From assembly GCF_042684265.1 (NCBI RefSeq), contig NZ_JBHULB010000012.1:26983-90982 (forward strand): 64,000 nucleotides of DNA. The letters run 5' to 3'. The first letter of the stretch is position 1. Every line of letters begins with the position of its first letter. Position numbers and translations under genes: made by a program. Below, piece by piece: positions 26,425 through 34,761 of this stretch. The notes beneath the pieces are model-generated. The model was not told the origin of the DNA and did no database searches. It saw only the letters and a program-made list of their open reading frames with translations. This DNA comes from Croceitalea marina (GTDB lineage: Bacteria; Bacteroidota; Bacteroidia; Flavobacteriales; Flavobacteriaceae).

Positions 26425-27429
26425 CTAAATAAGTTGTCCGGCTACCTTTATTAATAAATCTTTAGTTGCTATAATTCCTTCTTCTTCATTTAAGGCATCT
26501 CCTTCATATTCTACCCCAACAAAACCGTTGTATCCTGCTTGTTTTACTATCTGCATCATTTTTACATAATCGATTTTGACTTCATTTCCATTCTTATCAA
26601 AATCATACGTTTTCGCACTTACCGCTTTAGCGTAAGGCATAAGCTCTTTTACGCCTTGGTATATATCATATTCTTCTATACATGCAGAGTCGTAATAACC
26701 CCCGGACTCTCGTTTCACGCAAAAATTACCAAAGTCGGGTAACGTACCACAATTATCTAAATTTACCTTTCGCATAACTTCAGCCAGCCATGAACCATTA
26801 GAAGAAGGTCCACCGTGATTCTCTACAATAATGTTCACATTTTTATCTTTGGCATAGGTTGCGAGTTGGGTCAGCCCATCGACCGAAGCTTTAACCCAAG
26901 GTTCTGGTTCCATTGTCCCTTGCAGGTTCACACGAATTGAATGACAGCCCATGGCAGCGGCAGCATCGACCCATTTATGGTGGTTTTTCACAGCCTGTGT
27001 TCGTTTATCTACATCAAGTGACGCAAGTGGGCCTTCACCGTCAATCATAATCAAAAGATTTCTTAGACCGTGTTTTTTTGCCTCTAGGTTATTCTTGTCG
27101 ACAAAATTTTGCATGGCCTCAACCGAATAACTTTCAGCCTCCAGTTCATCTCTATATAACTGGCTGACATACTCCAAACCTTTGAACCCCCATGATTTTG
27201 CTTTTTCAGCAAAAAGGTAGGGATCCAGACCTTCTTCTCTAATCATTCTATGAATAGACCATTGCGCTAATGATAATTCAAAAAAGGGGTTTTTTTCCGC
27301 AACTTTTACCGGTTTTTCAGCAGCACTATCTTTAGTTTCTTTTGAAGATTGTTTGCACGCATGAATTCCTAACAATGAAAAAGCAATACCCGCTTTGGCC
27401 CCATTCTCAATAAACCTTCTTCGTTTCAT
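26425..27429 (-). CDS. Exported hydroxypyruvate isomerase-like TIM-barrel protein
   Basis: A 334-residue protein of the sugar phosphate isomerase/epimerase (hydroxypyruvate isomerase-like) superfamily. The N-terminus MKRRRFIENGAKAGIAFSLL is twin-arginine-like and leads to Cys25, possibly a Tat-exported lipoprotein. Metal-site regions: NIIVENHGGPSSNG, CGTLPDFGNFC, AVSAKTYDFDKNGN and GFVGVEYEG. Export before or after cofactor loading would fit a periplasmic isomerase or lyase acting on oxidised sugars. First gene of the operon running to the Gfo/Idh/MocA gene; divergent from GMC copy 2 over 142 bases. Confidence 0.88.
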   Translation of the reverse strand: MKRRRFIENGAKAGIAFSLLGIHACKQSSKETKDSAAEKPVKVAEKNPFFELSLAQWSIHRMIREEGLDPYLFAEKAKSWGFKGLEYVSQLYRDELEAESYSVEAMQNFVDKNNLEAKKHGLRNLLIMIDGEGPLASLDVDKRTQAVKNHHKWVDAAAAMGCHSIRVNLQGTMEPEPWVKASVDGLTQLATYAKDKNVNIIVENHGGPSSNGSWLAEVMRKVNLDNCGTLPDFGNFCVKRESGGYYDSACIEEYDIYQGVKELMPYAKAVSAKTYDFDKNGNEVKIDYVKMMQIVKQAGYNGFVGVEYEGDALNEEEGIIATKDLLIKVAGQLI

Positions 27430-27571
27430 ATTGGCGATTCAAAATGCTAATGCTTATCAAATTAGGATTTACTACAACGTTATAGTGCTAATTTCCCAAT
27501 AAACATAGGGATTAAATGTAGAAAATTAATTTAATATTTAATACTTTTAGAGGATAAACAATGAAGTATAC

Positions 27572-29287
27572 ATGAGTAAATTCTATTACAATGATGAACA
27601 AGAATCGTATGATGCGATTGTTGTCGGAACTGGCATAAGCGGAGGTTGGGCCGCTAAAGAATTGTGTGAAAATGGATTGAAGACATTGGTCTTGGAGCGT
27701 GGCCCTATGGTCAAACATCGTGAAGACTACCCTACCGCCAATATGGACACTTGGGATTTTCCGCATAATGGAGAACCTACGAGAGAAGATGTGGCCAAAC
27801 AAGAAAAACAGAATAGAACAGGATATACTACAAAAGCGGCCTCAAAACACTGGTTCGTGAACGACCTTGAACACCCGTATAATGAAACCAAGCGTTTTGA
27901 TTGGATGCGTGGGTACCACGTTGGTGGGCGTTCTATTATGTGGGGTAGACACAGCTACAGATTTAGTGATATTGATTTTGAAGCCAATAAAAAAGAAGGT
28001 GTTGCCATAGATTGGCCGGTACGCTACAAAGACATAGCACCTTGGTATGACAAGGTAGAGTCTTATATTGGCATTTCCGGTGAACTTTTAGGACTGCCCC
28101 AACTGCCAGACGGACAATTTACACCAATGATGCCATTGAACTGTGTTGAAGACCACGTACGTAGCAAAGTGGCCGAGCACTTTGACGGAAGAGTAATAAC
28201 TGCAGGGCGTGTAGCTCACATAACAGGAGACAAAAAGTTTGAAGGCGATGGCCGTTCTAAATGTCAGTTCCGTAATAGATGTATCAGAGGCTGCCCTTTC
28301 GGAGCATATTTTAGTAGTGTTTCTTCTACACTACCTGCTGCAGAAGCGACCGGAAACATGACACTTAGACCAGATTCAATCGTACATGAAGTCATTTACG
28401 ACCCAAACACCAAAAAGGCTACGGGGGTAAAAGTTATTGATCGAGAGACCAAAGAAACCTATGAGTTTAAAGCGAAGGTGATTTTTCTATGTGCTTCTGC
28501 CGTTTCATCTACTTCTATACTCATGCAATCTAAATCTGACCGTTTTGAAAACGGACTTGGAAATGATTCTGGTGAACTTGGTCACAACATCATGGACCAT
28601 CATTTTAAAGCTGGCGCCAGAGGTAAAATAGATGGTTTCGATGATAAATATTACAAAGGAAGAAAACCTAATGGCATCTACGTGCCAAGATTTAGAAACG
28701 TTGGCAGCAACACCATGAAAGACTTTACCAGAGGTTACGGATACCAAGGTGGCGCCGGTCGAGGCGATTACGAAGAAATGGTTGCTGAAGCTAATTTTGG
28801 AAAAGCCTATAAAGATGCTATTTTAACTCCTGGTGGATGGAATATGAATATGTTAGGCTTTGGTGAAATTCTTCCTTATCATGAGAATAAAATGACCCTT
28901 GACTATGAAAAATTAGACCAATGGGGTCTGCCAACAGTGACTTTTGATGCAGAGATCAGACAAAATGAGTTGAACATGCGTAAAGATATGATCGATCAAG
29001 CGGCTCAAATGCTTGAAAAGTCTGGAGCGCGCGAAATAGAAGGTTACGATGACACCTATGCCATTGGTCTTGGTATTCATGAAATGGGTACAGCTAGAAT
29101 GGGTAGCAATCCTAAAACATCGGTTGTAAACGAATACAATCAAGTACATGCCTGTAAGAATGTATATGTAACCGATGGGGCTTTTATGACCTCTGCGGCA
29201 TGCGTAAACCCTTCATTAACCTATATGGCCTTTACGGCAAGAGCAGCGAATCACGCGGCACAAGAACTTAAAAAAGGAAACATCTAA
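27572..29287 (+). CDS. GMC family oxidoreductase, likely glycoside 3-dehydrogenase large subunit (copy 2)
   Basis: A 571-residue FAD-dependent GMC enzyme. The FAD motif GTGISGGWAAKELCENG is near residue 18, with catalytic His503 (GIHEMGTARMG) and Asn546 (CVNPSLTYMAF). It has the same cysteine-rich loop CQFRNRCIRGCPFGAYF as copy 1. No signal peptide, but its stop overlaps the start of a Tat-signal subunit (TAATG), the arrangement of bacterial glucoside 3-dehydrogenases and gluconate 2-dehydrogenases. Electrons normally pass to a cytochrome c; no cytochrome gene is in the window. The sugar substrate cannot be read from sequence. Confidence 0.93.
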   Translation: MSKFYYNDEQESYDAIVVGTGISGGWAAKELCENGLKTLVLERGPMVKHREDYPTANMDTWDFPHNGEPTREDVAKQEKQNRTGYTTKAASKHWFVNDLEHPYNETKRFDWMRGYHVGGRSIMWGRHSYRFSDIDFEANKKEGVAIDWPVRYKDIAPWYDKVESYIGISGELLGLPQLPDGQFTPMMPLNCVEDHVRSKVAEHFDGRVITAGRVAHITGDKKFEGDGRSKCQFRNRCIRGCPFGAYFSSVSSTLPAAEATGNMTLRPDSIVHEVIYDPNTKKATGVKVIDRETKETYEFKAKVIFLCASAVSSTSILMQSKSDRFENGLGNDSGELGHNIMDHHFKAGARGKIDGFDDKYYKGRKPNGIYVPRFRNVGSNTMKDFTRGYGYQGGAGRGDYEEMVAEANFGKAYKDAILTPGGWNMNMLGFGEILPYHENKMTLDYEKLDQWGLPTVTFDAEIRQNELNMRKDMIDQAAQMLEKSGAREIEGYDDTYAIGLGIHEMGTARMGSNPKTSVVNEYNQVHACKNVYVTDGAFMTSAACVNPSLTYMAFTARAANHAAQELKKGNI

Positions 29288-29940
29288 TGGAAAGAAGATC
29301 AGCACTTAAAAATATGGGTATGGTATTCGGCTATGCCGTTGCTACACCAACTTTATTAGGACTCGTACAGAGTTGTAAAGACAAGGCTCCATTTGCAGAA
29401 TGGGTACCTAGTTATTTTGAGAAGGATAAAGGTTATGCTTTAGCTCAAATGGTTGATGTTATTCTTCCAAAAACAGATACTCCTTCTGCTACGGAAGTTA
29501 ATGTACACGTATTTATCGATGAATTCGCCAAAGAAGTACTTCCTGAAGAACAACAAGCATTCATGAAAGTAGTAATGGATAAATTCATGAACAAGGTAAT
29601 GACCGACGCTGGAAAAGATAGTTTGGCCGACCTTGAAGGAGCAGACTTTGAACCTGCTTTAAACAAGTATTTGGCAAAAAGATCGAAAGAAGAAGAAAAA
29701 GCACATGGGGAAGCTATTGGAGATTATATGGAAGCCATAGAAGCTGGAGAATCTGCTACGTTAGATGAAGATGTTGCTTGCTTTGAATTTGCTGGCAATA
29801 TTAGAGGAGTAGCCACTTGGGCTTATAAATCATCTGAGTATATAGGTGAGGAAGTTCTTGCATATTTACCCCTACCTGGCGAATATATTGCCTGTGGAGA
29901 CGTAAATGAACTAACACAAGGCAGAGCTTGGTCTTTATAA
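29287..29940 (+). CDS. Gluconate 2-dehydrogenase subunit 3 family protein (Tat-exported small subunit)
   Basis: A 217-residue small subunit. The N-terminus MERRSALKNMGMVFGYAVAT is a twin-arginine signal (RR at 3-4), with Cys30 as a possible lipobox cysteine. The family part has YALAQMVDVILPKTDTPSATEVNVHVFIDEFAKEVL near 50-85. Such subunits bind the GMC large subunit in the cytoplasm and carry it through Tat, so GMC copy 2, and perhaps copy 1, would work in the periplasm. Translation is coupled through a one-base overlap. A strong terminator follows. Confidence 0.9.
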   Translation: MERRSALKNMGMVFGYAVATPTLLGLVQSCKDKAPFAEWVPSYFEKDKGYALAQMVDVILPKTDTPSATEVNVHVFIDEFAKEVLPEEQQAFMKVVMDKFMNKVMTDAGKDSLADLEGADFEPALNKYLAKRSKEEEKAHGEAIGDYMEAIEAGESATLDEDVACFEFAGNIRGVATWAYKSSEYIGEEVLAYLPLPGEYIACGDVNELTQGRAWSL

Positions 29941-29962
29941 CTTAGAACAATCTATTCAATAT

Positions 29963-29998
29963 AAGCCCCTTTCTAAGATAGAAAGGGGCTTTTTATTT
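29963..29998 (+). terminator. Intrinsic terminator after the GMC copy 2 operon
   Basis: A perfect 12-bp stem, AAGCCCCTTTCT / AGAAAGGGGCTT, with a 5-base loop, followed by TTTTATTTT. It closes the GMC/gluconate dehydrogenase operon. Confidence 0.92.
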
Positions 29999-30133
29999 TA
30001 AAATGCTAAATCTTCGTTAATGGTGTAAGATTTTCAATTTTAGTACGTTCATATATAATAAGTTACAATTTCTACAACGTTTTCGTAATCTAAAAATGAT
30101 TTTGAATCGTACTTATCATAAGAAAGCATTTAA

Positions 30134-30220
30134 ATGGACAAGTATTTAATTTTTTTGGTAATCTATTTGGGCATGTTAGCAATATCTGCTGTGGCCTTTA
30201 GATTATTTGTTAGAAAGTAA
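30134..30220 (+). CDS. Possible 28-residue membrane peptide
   Basis: ATG at 30134 opens a 28-codon frame ending TAA at 30220. It encodes MDKYLIFLVIYLGMLAIS followed by AVAFRLFVRK: one hydrophobic helix with a basic C-terminus, like a positively charged membrane anchor. It stands alone between the terminator at 29963-29998 and the hairpin at 30246-30285. A purine-rich AAGAAAG lies about 8 bases upstream. No homologue recognised. It may be a chance frame, though its placement and composition look like a real small membrane protein. Confidence 0.4.
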   Translation: MDKYLIFLVIYLGMLAISAVAFRLFVRK

Positions 30221-30245
30221 AGTCTTTCTCTTCTATAACGAAAAC

Positions 30246-30285
30246 GCCCTAGGAAACTCTTCTGTGGGGTGAGCTTACCTAGGGC
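30246..30285 (-). terminator. Hairpin terminator downstream of nrdA
   Basis: GCCCTAGG and CCTAGGGC pair over 8 bp, with an inner extension TAAGCTC/GAGTTT around a short loop. On the minus strand GTTTTCG follows, a weak U-run. It lies 25 bases after the nrdA stop and can also act for plus-strand transcripts. Confidence 0.65.
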
Positions 30286-30309
30286 ATTTATCAAATAAAC
30301 ACTATCACA

Positions 30310-32787
30310 CTATGATCCGCACATAAGGCAATCGTCGTCTGCTTGACCTTCTTTTGCCCGTGCAATCATCTCTTTCATTTCAGCAGCTGTCATTGGCTGA
30401 ATATCAACTTCTTGTTGCGCTACAGGAGTAGGGTTCACTTTTATGTTCTCTGCAGCTTTTGGATCAGCTGCTGTAACTTCCGCTTCGGCAGCGACACTTA
30501 CTGGAACCTCTTTCTTCTTGGTATTGTCCAAGGTAAACTTAATAGCATCCACTGCAGCTTTCGTTCTTAAATAATACATTCCTGTTTTTAAACCGCTCTT
30601 CCAGGCATAGAAATGCATTGAAGTTAGTTTTGAGTAATTCGCATTTTCCATAAACAAGTTTAAGGACTGGCTCTGGTCAATAAAGTAACCTCTGTGTCTA
30701 GACATATCAATAATGTCTTTCATACTTAGCTCCCAAACAGTTTTGTACAAATCTCTAATCTCTTGCGGTATTGTTTCTATATGCTGAATAGAACCGTTAG
30801 CACGCATGAGTTCTTGCTTCATATTCTCATTCCAGAGACCTAGATTAACCAAGTCTTCTAAAAGGTGCTTGTTCACTACGATAAACTCCCCAGAAAGTAC
30901 TCTTCGCGTGTAAATGTTGGATGTATATGGCTCAAAACACTCATTGTTACCTAGTATTTGAGAGGTAGATGCAGTAGGCATAGGTGCTACCAAAAGTGAA
31001 TTTCGAACACCGTTCTTTTTAACTTCTTTTCGAAGTTTGGCCCAATCCCAGCGGCCAGAAAGCTCTTCGTCTTTGATACCCCAAAGGTTATGTTGAAAAT
31101 CACCATCAGAAATCGGAGAACCCTCATAAGAAGAATATGCTCCCTCTGCCTTGGCCAACTCCATAGAAGCGGTAACTGCCGCAAAGTATAACGTCTCGAA
31201 TATCTCTTGATTCAATTTCTTGGCCTCATCACTTGTAAATGGCATACGCAACATGATAAAAGCATCCGCTAGACCCTGAACGCCTAAACCAATGGGTCTA
31301 TGGCGCATATTCGAGTTTTCAGCCTCTTTAACAGGGTAGTAGTTTCTATCTATAACCTTGTTCAAGTTTTTGGTAACTCTTTTCGTAACCTTAAATAATT
31401 CTTTGTGGTCAAAAGCCCCATTTTTAACAAACATTGGCAAAGCGATTGATGCCAGATTGCAAACAGCAACCTCATCTGGAGATGTATACTCTAAAATCTC
31501 AGTACACAAGTTAGAAGAACGTATCGTACCCAAGTTCTTTTGGTTACTCTTACGGTTGGCAGCATCTTTATACAACATGTACGGTGTACCCGTTTCAATT
31601 TGAGATTCAAGAATTTTTTCCCAAAGCTCGCGGGCTTTTACCGTCTTTCTGCCTTTGCCTTCAGCTTCGTATTTTGTATAGAGTTTCTCAAATTCTTCAC
31701 TATGATTGGTGAAAAGACCCGGACATTCATTAGGGCACATTAAAGTCCATTCTTCATTGGCTTCAACACGTTTCATAAATAAATCCGATATCCACATGGC
31801 ATAGAATAAATCACGCGCCCGCATCTCTTCTTTACCGTGGTTCTTTTTCAAATCTAGAAAGTCATAAATATCTGCATGCCATGGTTCCATATAAATGGCA
31901 AAGCTGCCTTTACGTTTTCCACCACCTTGATCTACGTAACGTGCCGTATCGTTAAATACTTTTAGCATTGGCACAATTCCGTTCGAAGTGCCGTTTGTAC
32001 CACCAATATACGATCCTCTTGCGCGTACGTTATGGATAGATAAACCGATACCCCCCGCCGATTGTGAAATCTTTGCGGTTTGTTTTAAGGTATCATATAT
32101 GCCATCAATACTATCTTCTTTCATTGCCAATAAGAAGCAAGAAGACATTTGCGGTTTTGGTGTTCCGGAGTTGAATAAGGTTGGTGTCGCATGTGTAAAG
32201 TACTTCTTTGACATCAACTCATAGGTTTCTATAGCAGCATCCAAATCATCAACATGAATACCTACCGAAACACGCATTAGCATATGCTGCGGACGCTCAG
32301 CGATTTGACCATTAACTTTCAACAAGTAAGAACGCTCCAATGTTTTAAAACCGAAGTAATCGTAGCCAAAATCACGGTTATAAATTATAGTAGAGTCTAA
32401 CTTTTCAGCATTTTCAGAAATCACTTTATAAACTTCATCTGAAAGTAAGGGCGCTTTTTTTCCGGTTCTAGGATTTACATATTCATATAAATCTTTCATC
32501 GTCTCTGAAAAAGACTTTTTCGTATTCTTATGTAAATTCGAAACGGATATCCTCGCAGCCAGTTTTGCGTAGTCAGGATGTGTAGTAGTCATCGTTGCCG
32601 CAATTTCTGCAGCTAGGTTATCAAGTTCAGAAGTAGTAACCCCATCGTACAAACCCTCTATTACGCGCATGGCGACTTTTAAAGGGTCTACAAGACCGTT
32701 AAGACCGTAACATAATTTTCGTACTCGAGCTGTAATCTTATCGAACATTATCAACTCTTTTCTTCCGTCTCTTTTTACTACATACAT
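30310..32787 (-). CDS. nrdA: Ribonucleoside-diphosphate reductase, alpha subunit
   Basis: The large subunit of class I ribonucleotide reductase reduces NDPs to dNDPs. An N-terminal ATP-cone (about 1-95, MYVVKRDGRKELIMFDKI) gives the overall activity switch. Active-site parts: FNSGTPKPQMSSCFLL (first redox Cys), SNLCTEI (radical Cys and Glu) and DEVAVCNLASIALP (second redox Cys). The C-terminal CLMCGS (Cys820, Cys823) accepts electrons from thioredoxin or glutaredoxin. An insert of about 45 residues rich in A, E, V and P precedes this tail. nrdB lies upstream with a 151-base gap containing a hairpin. Confidence 0.97.
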   Translation of the reverse strand: MYVVKRDGRKELIMFDKITARVRKLCYGLNGLVDPLKVAMRVIEGLYDGVTTSELDNLAAEIAATMTTTHPDYAKLAARISVSNLHKNTKKSFSETMKDLYEYVNPRTGKKAPLLSDEVYKVISENAEKLDSTIIYNRDFGYDYFGFKTLERSYLLKVNGQIAERPQHMLMRVSVGIHVDDLDAAIETYELMSKKYFTHATPTLFNSGTPKPQMSSCFLLAMKEDSIDGIYDTLKQTAKISQSAGGIGLSIHNVRARGSYIGGTNGTSNGIVPMLKVFNDTARYVDQGGGKRKGSFAIYMEPWHADIYDFLDLKKNHGKEEMRARDLFYAMWISDLFMKRVEANEEWTLMCPNECPGLFTNHSEEFEKLYTKYEAEGKGRKTVKARELWEKILESQIETGTPYMLYKDAANRKSNQKNLGTIRSSNLCTEILEYTSPDEVAVCNLASIALPMFVKNGAFDHKELFKVTKRVTKNLNKVIDRNYYPVKEAENSNMRHRPIGLGVQGLADAFIMLRMPFTSDEAKKLNQEIFETLYFAAVTASMELAKAEGAYSSYEGSPISDGDFQHNLWGIKDEELSGRWDWAKLRKEVKKNGVRNSLLVAPMPTASTSQILGNNECFEPYTSNIYTRRVLSGEFIVVNKHLLEDLVNLGLWNENMKQELMRANGSIQHIETIPQEIRDLYKTVWELSMKDIIDMSRHRGYFIDQSQSLNLFMENANYSKLTSMHFYAWKSGLKTGMYYLRTKAAVDAIKFTLDNTKKKEVPVSVAAEAEVTAADPKAAENIKVNPTPVAQQEVDIQPMTAAEMKEMIARAKEGQADDDCLMCGS

Positions 32788-32888
32788 GTGGCTACTTTGT
32801 TTTTTTGTTTATTAAAATATATGTTCGCTAACGCTAACAAGATTTACTTGTCGGCATTACTTGGTAGGTTTTTTTGCTTTGGGGCAAA

Positions 32889-32925
32889 AAAGGATTAAAG
32901 TGCTTTCTTTAAAGAAATCTCCTTT
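32889..32925 (-). terminator. Attenuator-like hairpin between nrdB and nrdA
   Basis: On the minus strand, AAAGGA and TCCTTT pair around an inner palindrome TTTCTTTAAAGAAA (32904-32917), followed by TTTTG. It sits 14 bases after the nrdB stop and about 100 bases before nrdA, so it could reduce read-through from nrdB into nrdA. Confidence 0.35.
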
Positions 32926-32938
32926 GAACAATACTTAT

Positions 32939-33925
32939 TTAAAAGTCTGCGTCAAAACTAATTTTCTGCGCATCCTCATCTTTATCCTTATTCAATACAC
33001 CCGCTTTTTGGTATTCTGAAACTCGCTTTTCAAAGAAGTTGGTTTTTCCTTGTAGCGAAATCATATCCATAAAATCAAACGGATTGGTGGCATTGTATAC
33101 TTTATCACACTCTAATTCAACCAATAATCTATCCGTTACAAATTCTAGATACTGGGTCATTAACTTCGAGTTCATTCCTATGAGACTAGCTGGCAAAGAT
33201 TCTGTTATAAACTCGCGTTCGATATTCAAAGCATCCGTTAAGATTTGAGTAATACGTTCTTTTGGCACTTTGTTGATCAAGTGTTTGTTATGCAAGTGTA
33301 CCGCATAATCACAGTGCATACCCTCATCTCTTGAAATTAGCTCATTAGAAAATGTAAGGCCCGGCATTAGTCCTCTTTTCTTTAACCAAAAGATAGAGCA
33401 AAAGGCTCCTGAAAAGAAAATTCCTTCTACCGCAGCGAAAGCGATCAAACGTTCTGCAAAACTTGGAGATTCTATCCAGTTTAATGCCCAATCTGCCTTT
33501 TTCTTGATTGCCGGAAAATTTTCAATTGCCTTGAACAACACATTTTTCTCTTTTTCATCTTTCACATAAGTATCTATTAAAAGAGAATAGGTTTCTGAAT
33601 GGATGTTCTCCATCATAATCTGAAAACCGTAGAAGAACTTCGCTTCGGCGTATTGTACTTCGCTCACAAAATTCTCTGCCAAATTCTCGTTTACTATACC
33701 GTCGGACGCTGCAAAAAAGGCTAGAATGTGTTTGATAAAGTAACGCTCATCATCATTAAGTTTTTCGTTCCAATCCGTAAGGTCTTCACCCAAATCAATT
33801 TCTTCAGCCGTCCAAAAGCAAGCCTCACATTTCTTGTACCATTCCCATAAATCATCATGCTTGATGGGGAAAATCACAAATCTGTCTTCATTTTCTTCTA
33901 AAATAGGCTCAATAGCAGCTGACAT
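32939..33925 (-). CDS. nrdB: Ribonucleoside-diphosphate reductase, beta subunit
   Basis: The small subunit carries the metal centre and radical of class I ribonucleotide reductase. Metal ligands are visible at D75 (FFAASDG), E106 and H109 (MMENIHSETY), E167 (AVEGIFFSG), and E201 and H204 (SRDEGMHCDY). The tyrosyl radical residue is Tyr113 (ENIHSETY), so this is a conventional tyrosyl-radical enzyme rather than a tyrosine-less form. Length is 328 residues. It lies upstream of nrdA in the same direction; gene order B-A is common in Bacteroidota. Confidence 0.96.
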   Translation of the reverse strand: MSAAIEPILEENEDRFVIFPIKHDDLWEWYKKCEACFWTAEEIDLGEDLTDWNEKLNDDERYFIKHILAFFAASDGIVNENLAENFVSEVQYAEAKFFYGFQIMMENIHSETYSLLIDTYVKDEKEKNVLFKAIENFPAIKKKADWALNWIESPSFAERLIAFAAVEGIFFSGAFCSIFWLKKRGLMPGLTFSNELISRDEGMHCDYAVHLHNKHLINKVPKERITQILTDALNIEREFITESLPASLIGMNSKLMTQYLEFVTDRLLVELECDKVYNATNPFDFMDMISLQGKTNFFEKRVSEYQKAGVLNKDKDEDAQKISFDADF

Positions 33926-34144
33926 AGTGTTTTATTTAAATTTTTATATAGGATTGAAAATTACCTTTCGGCAGGGACCAACAAAGATTCAAAAATGTAA
34001 CCGAATTGTAAAGTTTGTTTTATGTAATTGCCCTCAAAGTTTTTAACACAAAATGTTGAAATCTAGGCTCGCAAGCGATGTACAGTACATTGTAGAAATT
34101 AAATCTATTTATAACTTTCTTATGTTAAAATGAACAAAATAAAA
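33926..34144. other. AT-rich intergenic spacer between nrdB and the 34 kb mini-locus
   Basis: No credible gene of normal length is found here. The nrdB promoter must lie in the left part; TAATTTTC on the minus strand is a near match to TAnnTTTG. The right part leads into the palindrome at 34145. Confidence 0.5.
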
Positions 34145-34182
34145 AGACCAAAAGGTATCTTAATTAAGATACCTTTTGGTCT
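34145..34182 (-). terminator. Perfect 38-bp palindrome, likely minus-strand terminator
   Basis: Two 19-base arms, AGACCAAAAGGTATCTTAA and TTAAGATACCTTTTGGTCT, are perfectly complementary with no spacer. On the minus strand the second arm runs into TTTTTATTTTG, a terminator-like U-tract; the plus-strand side is followed by TAAAAAATT. It would end a transcript coming from 34.5 kb. A perfect palindrome could equally be a protein-binding site, and it might also halt nrdB-region antisense transcription. Confidence 0.7.
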
Positions 34183-34193
34183 AAAAAATTATC

Positions 34194-34342
34194 ACCAAAC
34201 CGTACGGCCCAGTCATTGTATACACTTCTGCTATTAAGATTGGGTAGTTCCCCCGAAACCCTCACCTAGAACCTAAGCTTTAAATGACCTAAATTATATT
34301 TTCACACATACCGTTGGCATGTTTGGTTGGCCGTACGCTGGT
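34194..34342 (-). ncRNA. Possible structured RNA or structured 3' UTR
   Basis: Within the minus-strand transcript, CGTACGGCC (at 34337-34329) pairs perfectly with GGCCGTACG (at 34209-34201), extended outwards by ACCA/TGGT after a small internal loop. Together they close a domain of about 120 bases. Inside, GGGTTTCGGGGGAACTACCC (34260-34241) folds into a GC-rich hairpin, and CATGCC/GGTATG gives another short stem. No known RNA family was recognised with certainty; a 6S-like or Flavo-1-like RNA was considered but cannot be shown. Pairing is seen directly; function is inference. Confidence 0.4.
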
Positions 34343-34353
34343 TGATATAACAT
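34294..34353 (-). CDS. Possible 19-residue peptide
   Basis: A short frame, MLYQPAYGQPNMPTVCVKI, begins 12 bases after the stop of the 39-residue frame and overlaps the left arm of the predicted RNA structure. Its conflict with the base-paired element makes a structured RNA the better explanation. Listed only because it lies in the same transcript. Confidence 0.15.
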   Translation of the reverse strand: MLYQPAYGQPNMPTVCVKI

Positions 34354-34365
34354 TTGTTGCTAAGT

Positions 34366-34485
34366 CTAATTTTTATATTCAACAGCTGCAATCTCATTTG
34401 AATCTTGCAAAGTTCTGTTTTCACTTATAGCGGCAAACACTAAAGCAATAAGCAAAACCACAAATAATATTAAACTCTTTTTCAT
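34366..34485 (-). CDS. Possible 39-residue secreted or membrane peptide
   Basis: Minus-strand ATG at 34485 to TAG at 34366. The sequence starts MKKSLILFVVLLIALVFAA, a textbook signal peptide or single membrane helix, followed by the polar tail ISENRTLQDSNEIAAVEYKN. It is preceded by a promoter-like box (34526-34533) and followed by a structured region and a strong terminator, so the transcription unit looks real. If the signal is cleaved after AA, a 19-20 residue acidic peptide would be released next to a TPR-kinase gene pair. No homologue is recognised. Confidence 0.5.
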   Translation of the reverse strand: MKKSLILFVVLLIALVFAAISENRTLQDSNEIAAVEYKN

Positions 34486-34525
34486 TATTGGCTATATTGA
34501 GTTGTTCTATTTCAAAAATCCTCTT

Positions 34526-34533
34526 CGAAGATA
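34526..34533 (-). promoter_or_regulatory. Promoter-like box for the 34 kb minus-strand unit
   Basis: TATCTTCG on the minus strand differs from TAnnTTTG at one base, and TTG lies upstream in GTTGTTCGGC. The peptide start codon is about 40 bases downstream. The moderate match is strengthened by the clear terminator at the other end of the unit. Confidence 0.35.
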
Positions 34534-34761
34534 TAAAGCCGAACAACTGATTATTTTGTCAATTGTATAAATGGCAGAGAATCATGTATAAATGGATTCT
34601 AGAGAAATTATACAACTATACCTTGATTTTTAAGTCGTTACACCCCTTTCAATAGAACTATTTGCTTTTTCATACCAACTATAATACATATCATCCCATT
34701 AATACATATTTTTAAACGCACTATGCGTTTTTGTCCTATGTTTATATCTTAGTTTGTACTT

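Noticed and set aside
34145..34182. IS inverted repeat or att site
   Set aside because: Both arms are adjacent with no enclosed gene and no target duplication; a U-tract on one strand fits a terminator.
34294..34353. 19-residue peptide as a mature signal
   Set aside because: It overlaps the best-paired RNA segment and has no signal peptide; kept only as a low-confidence frame.
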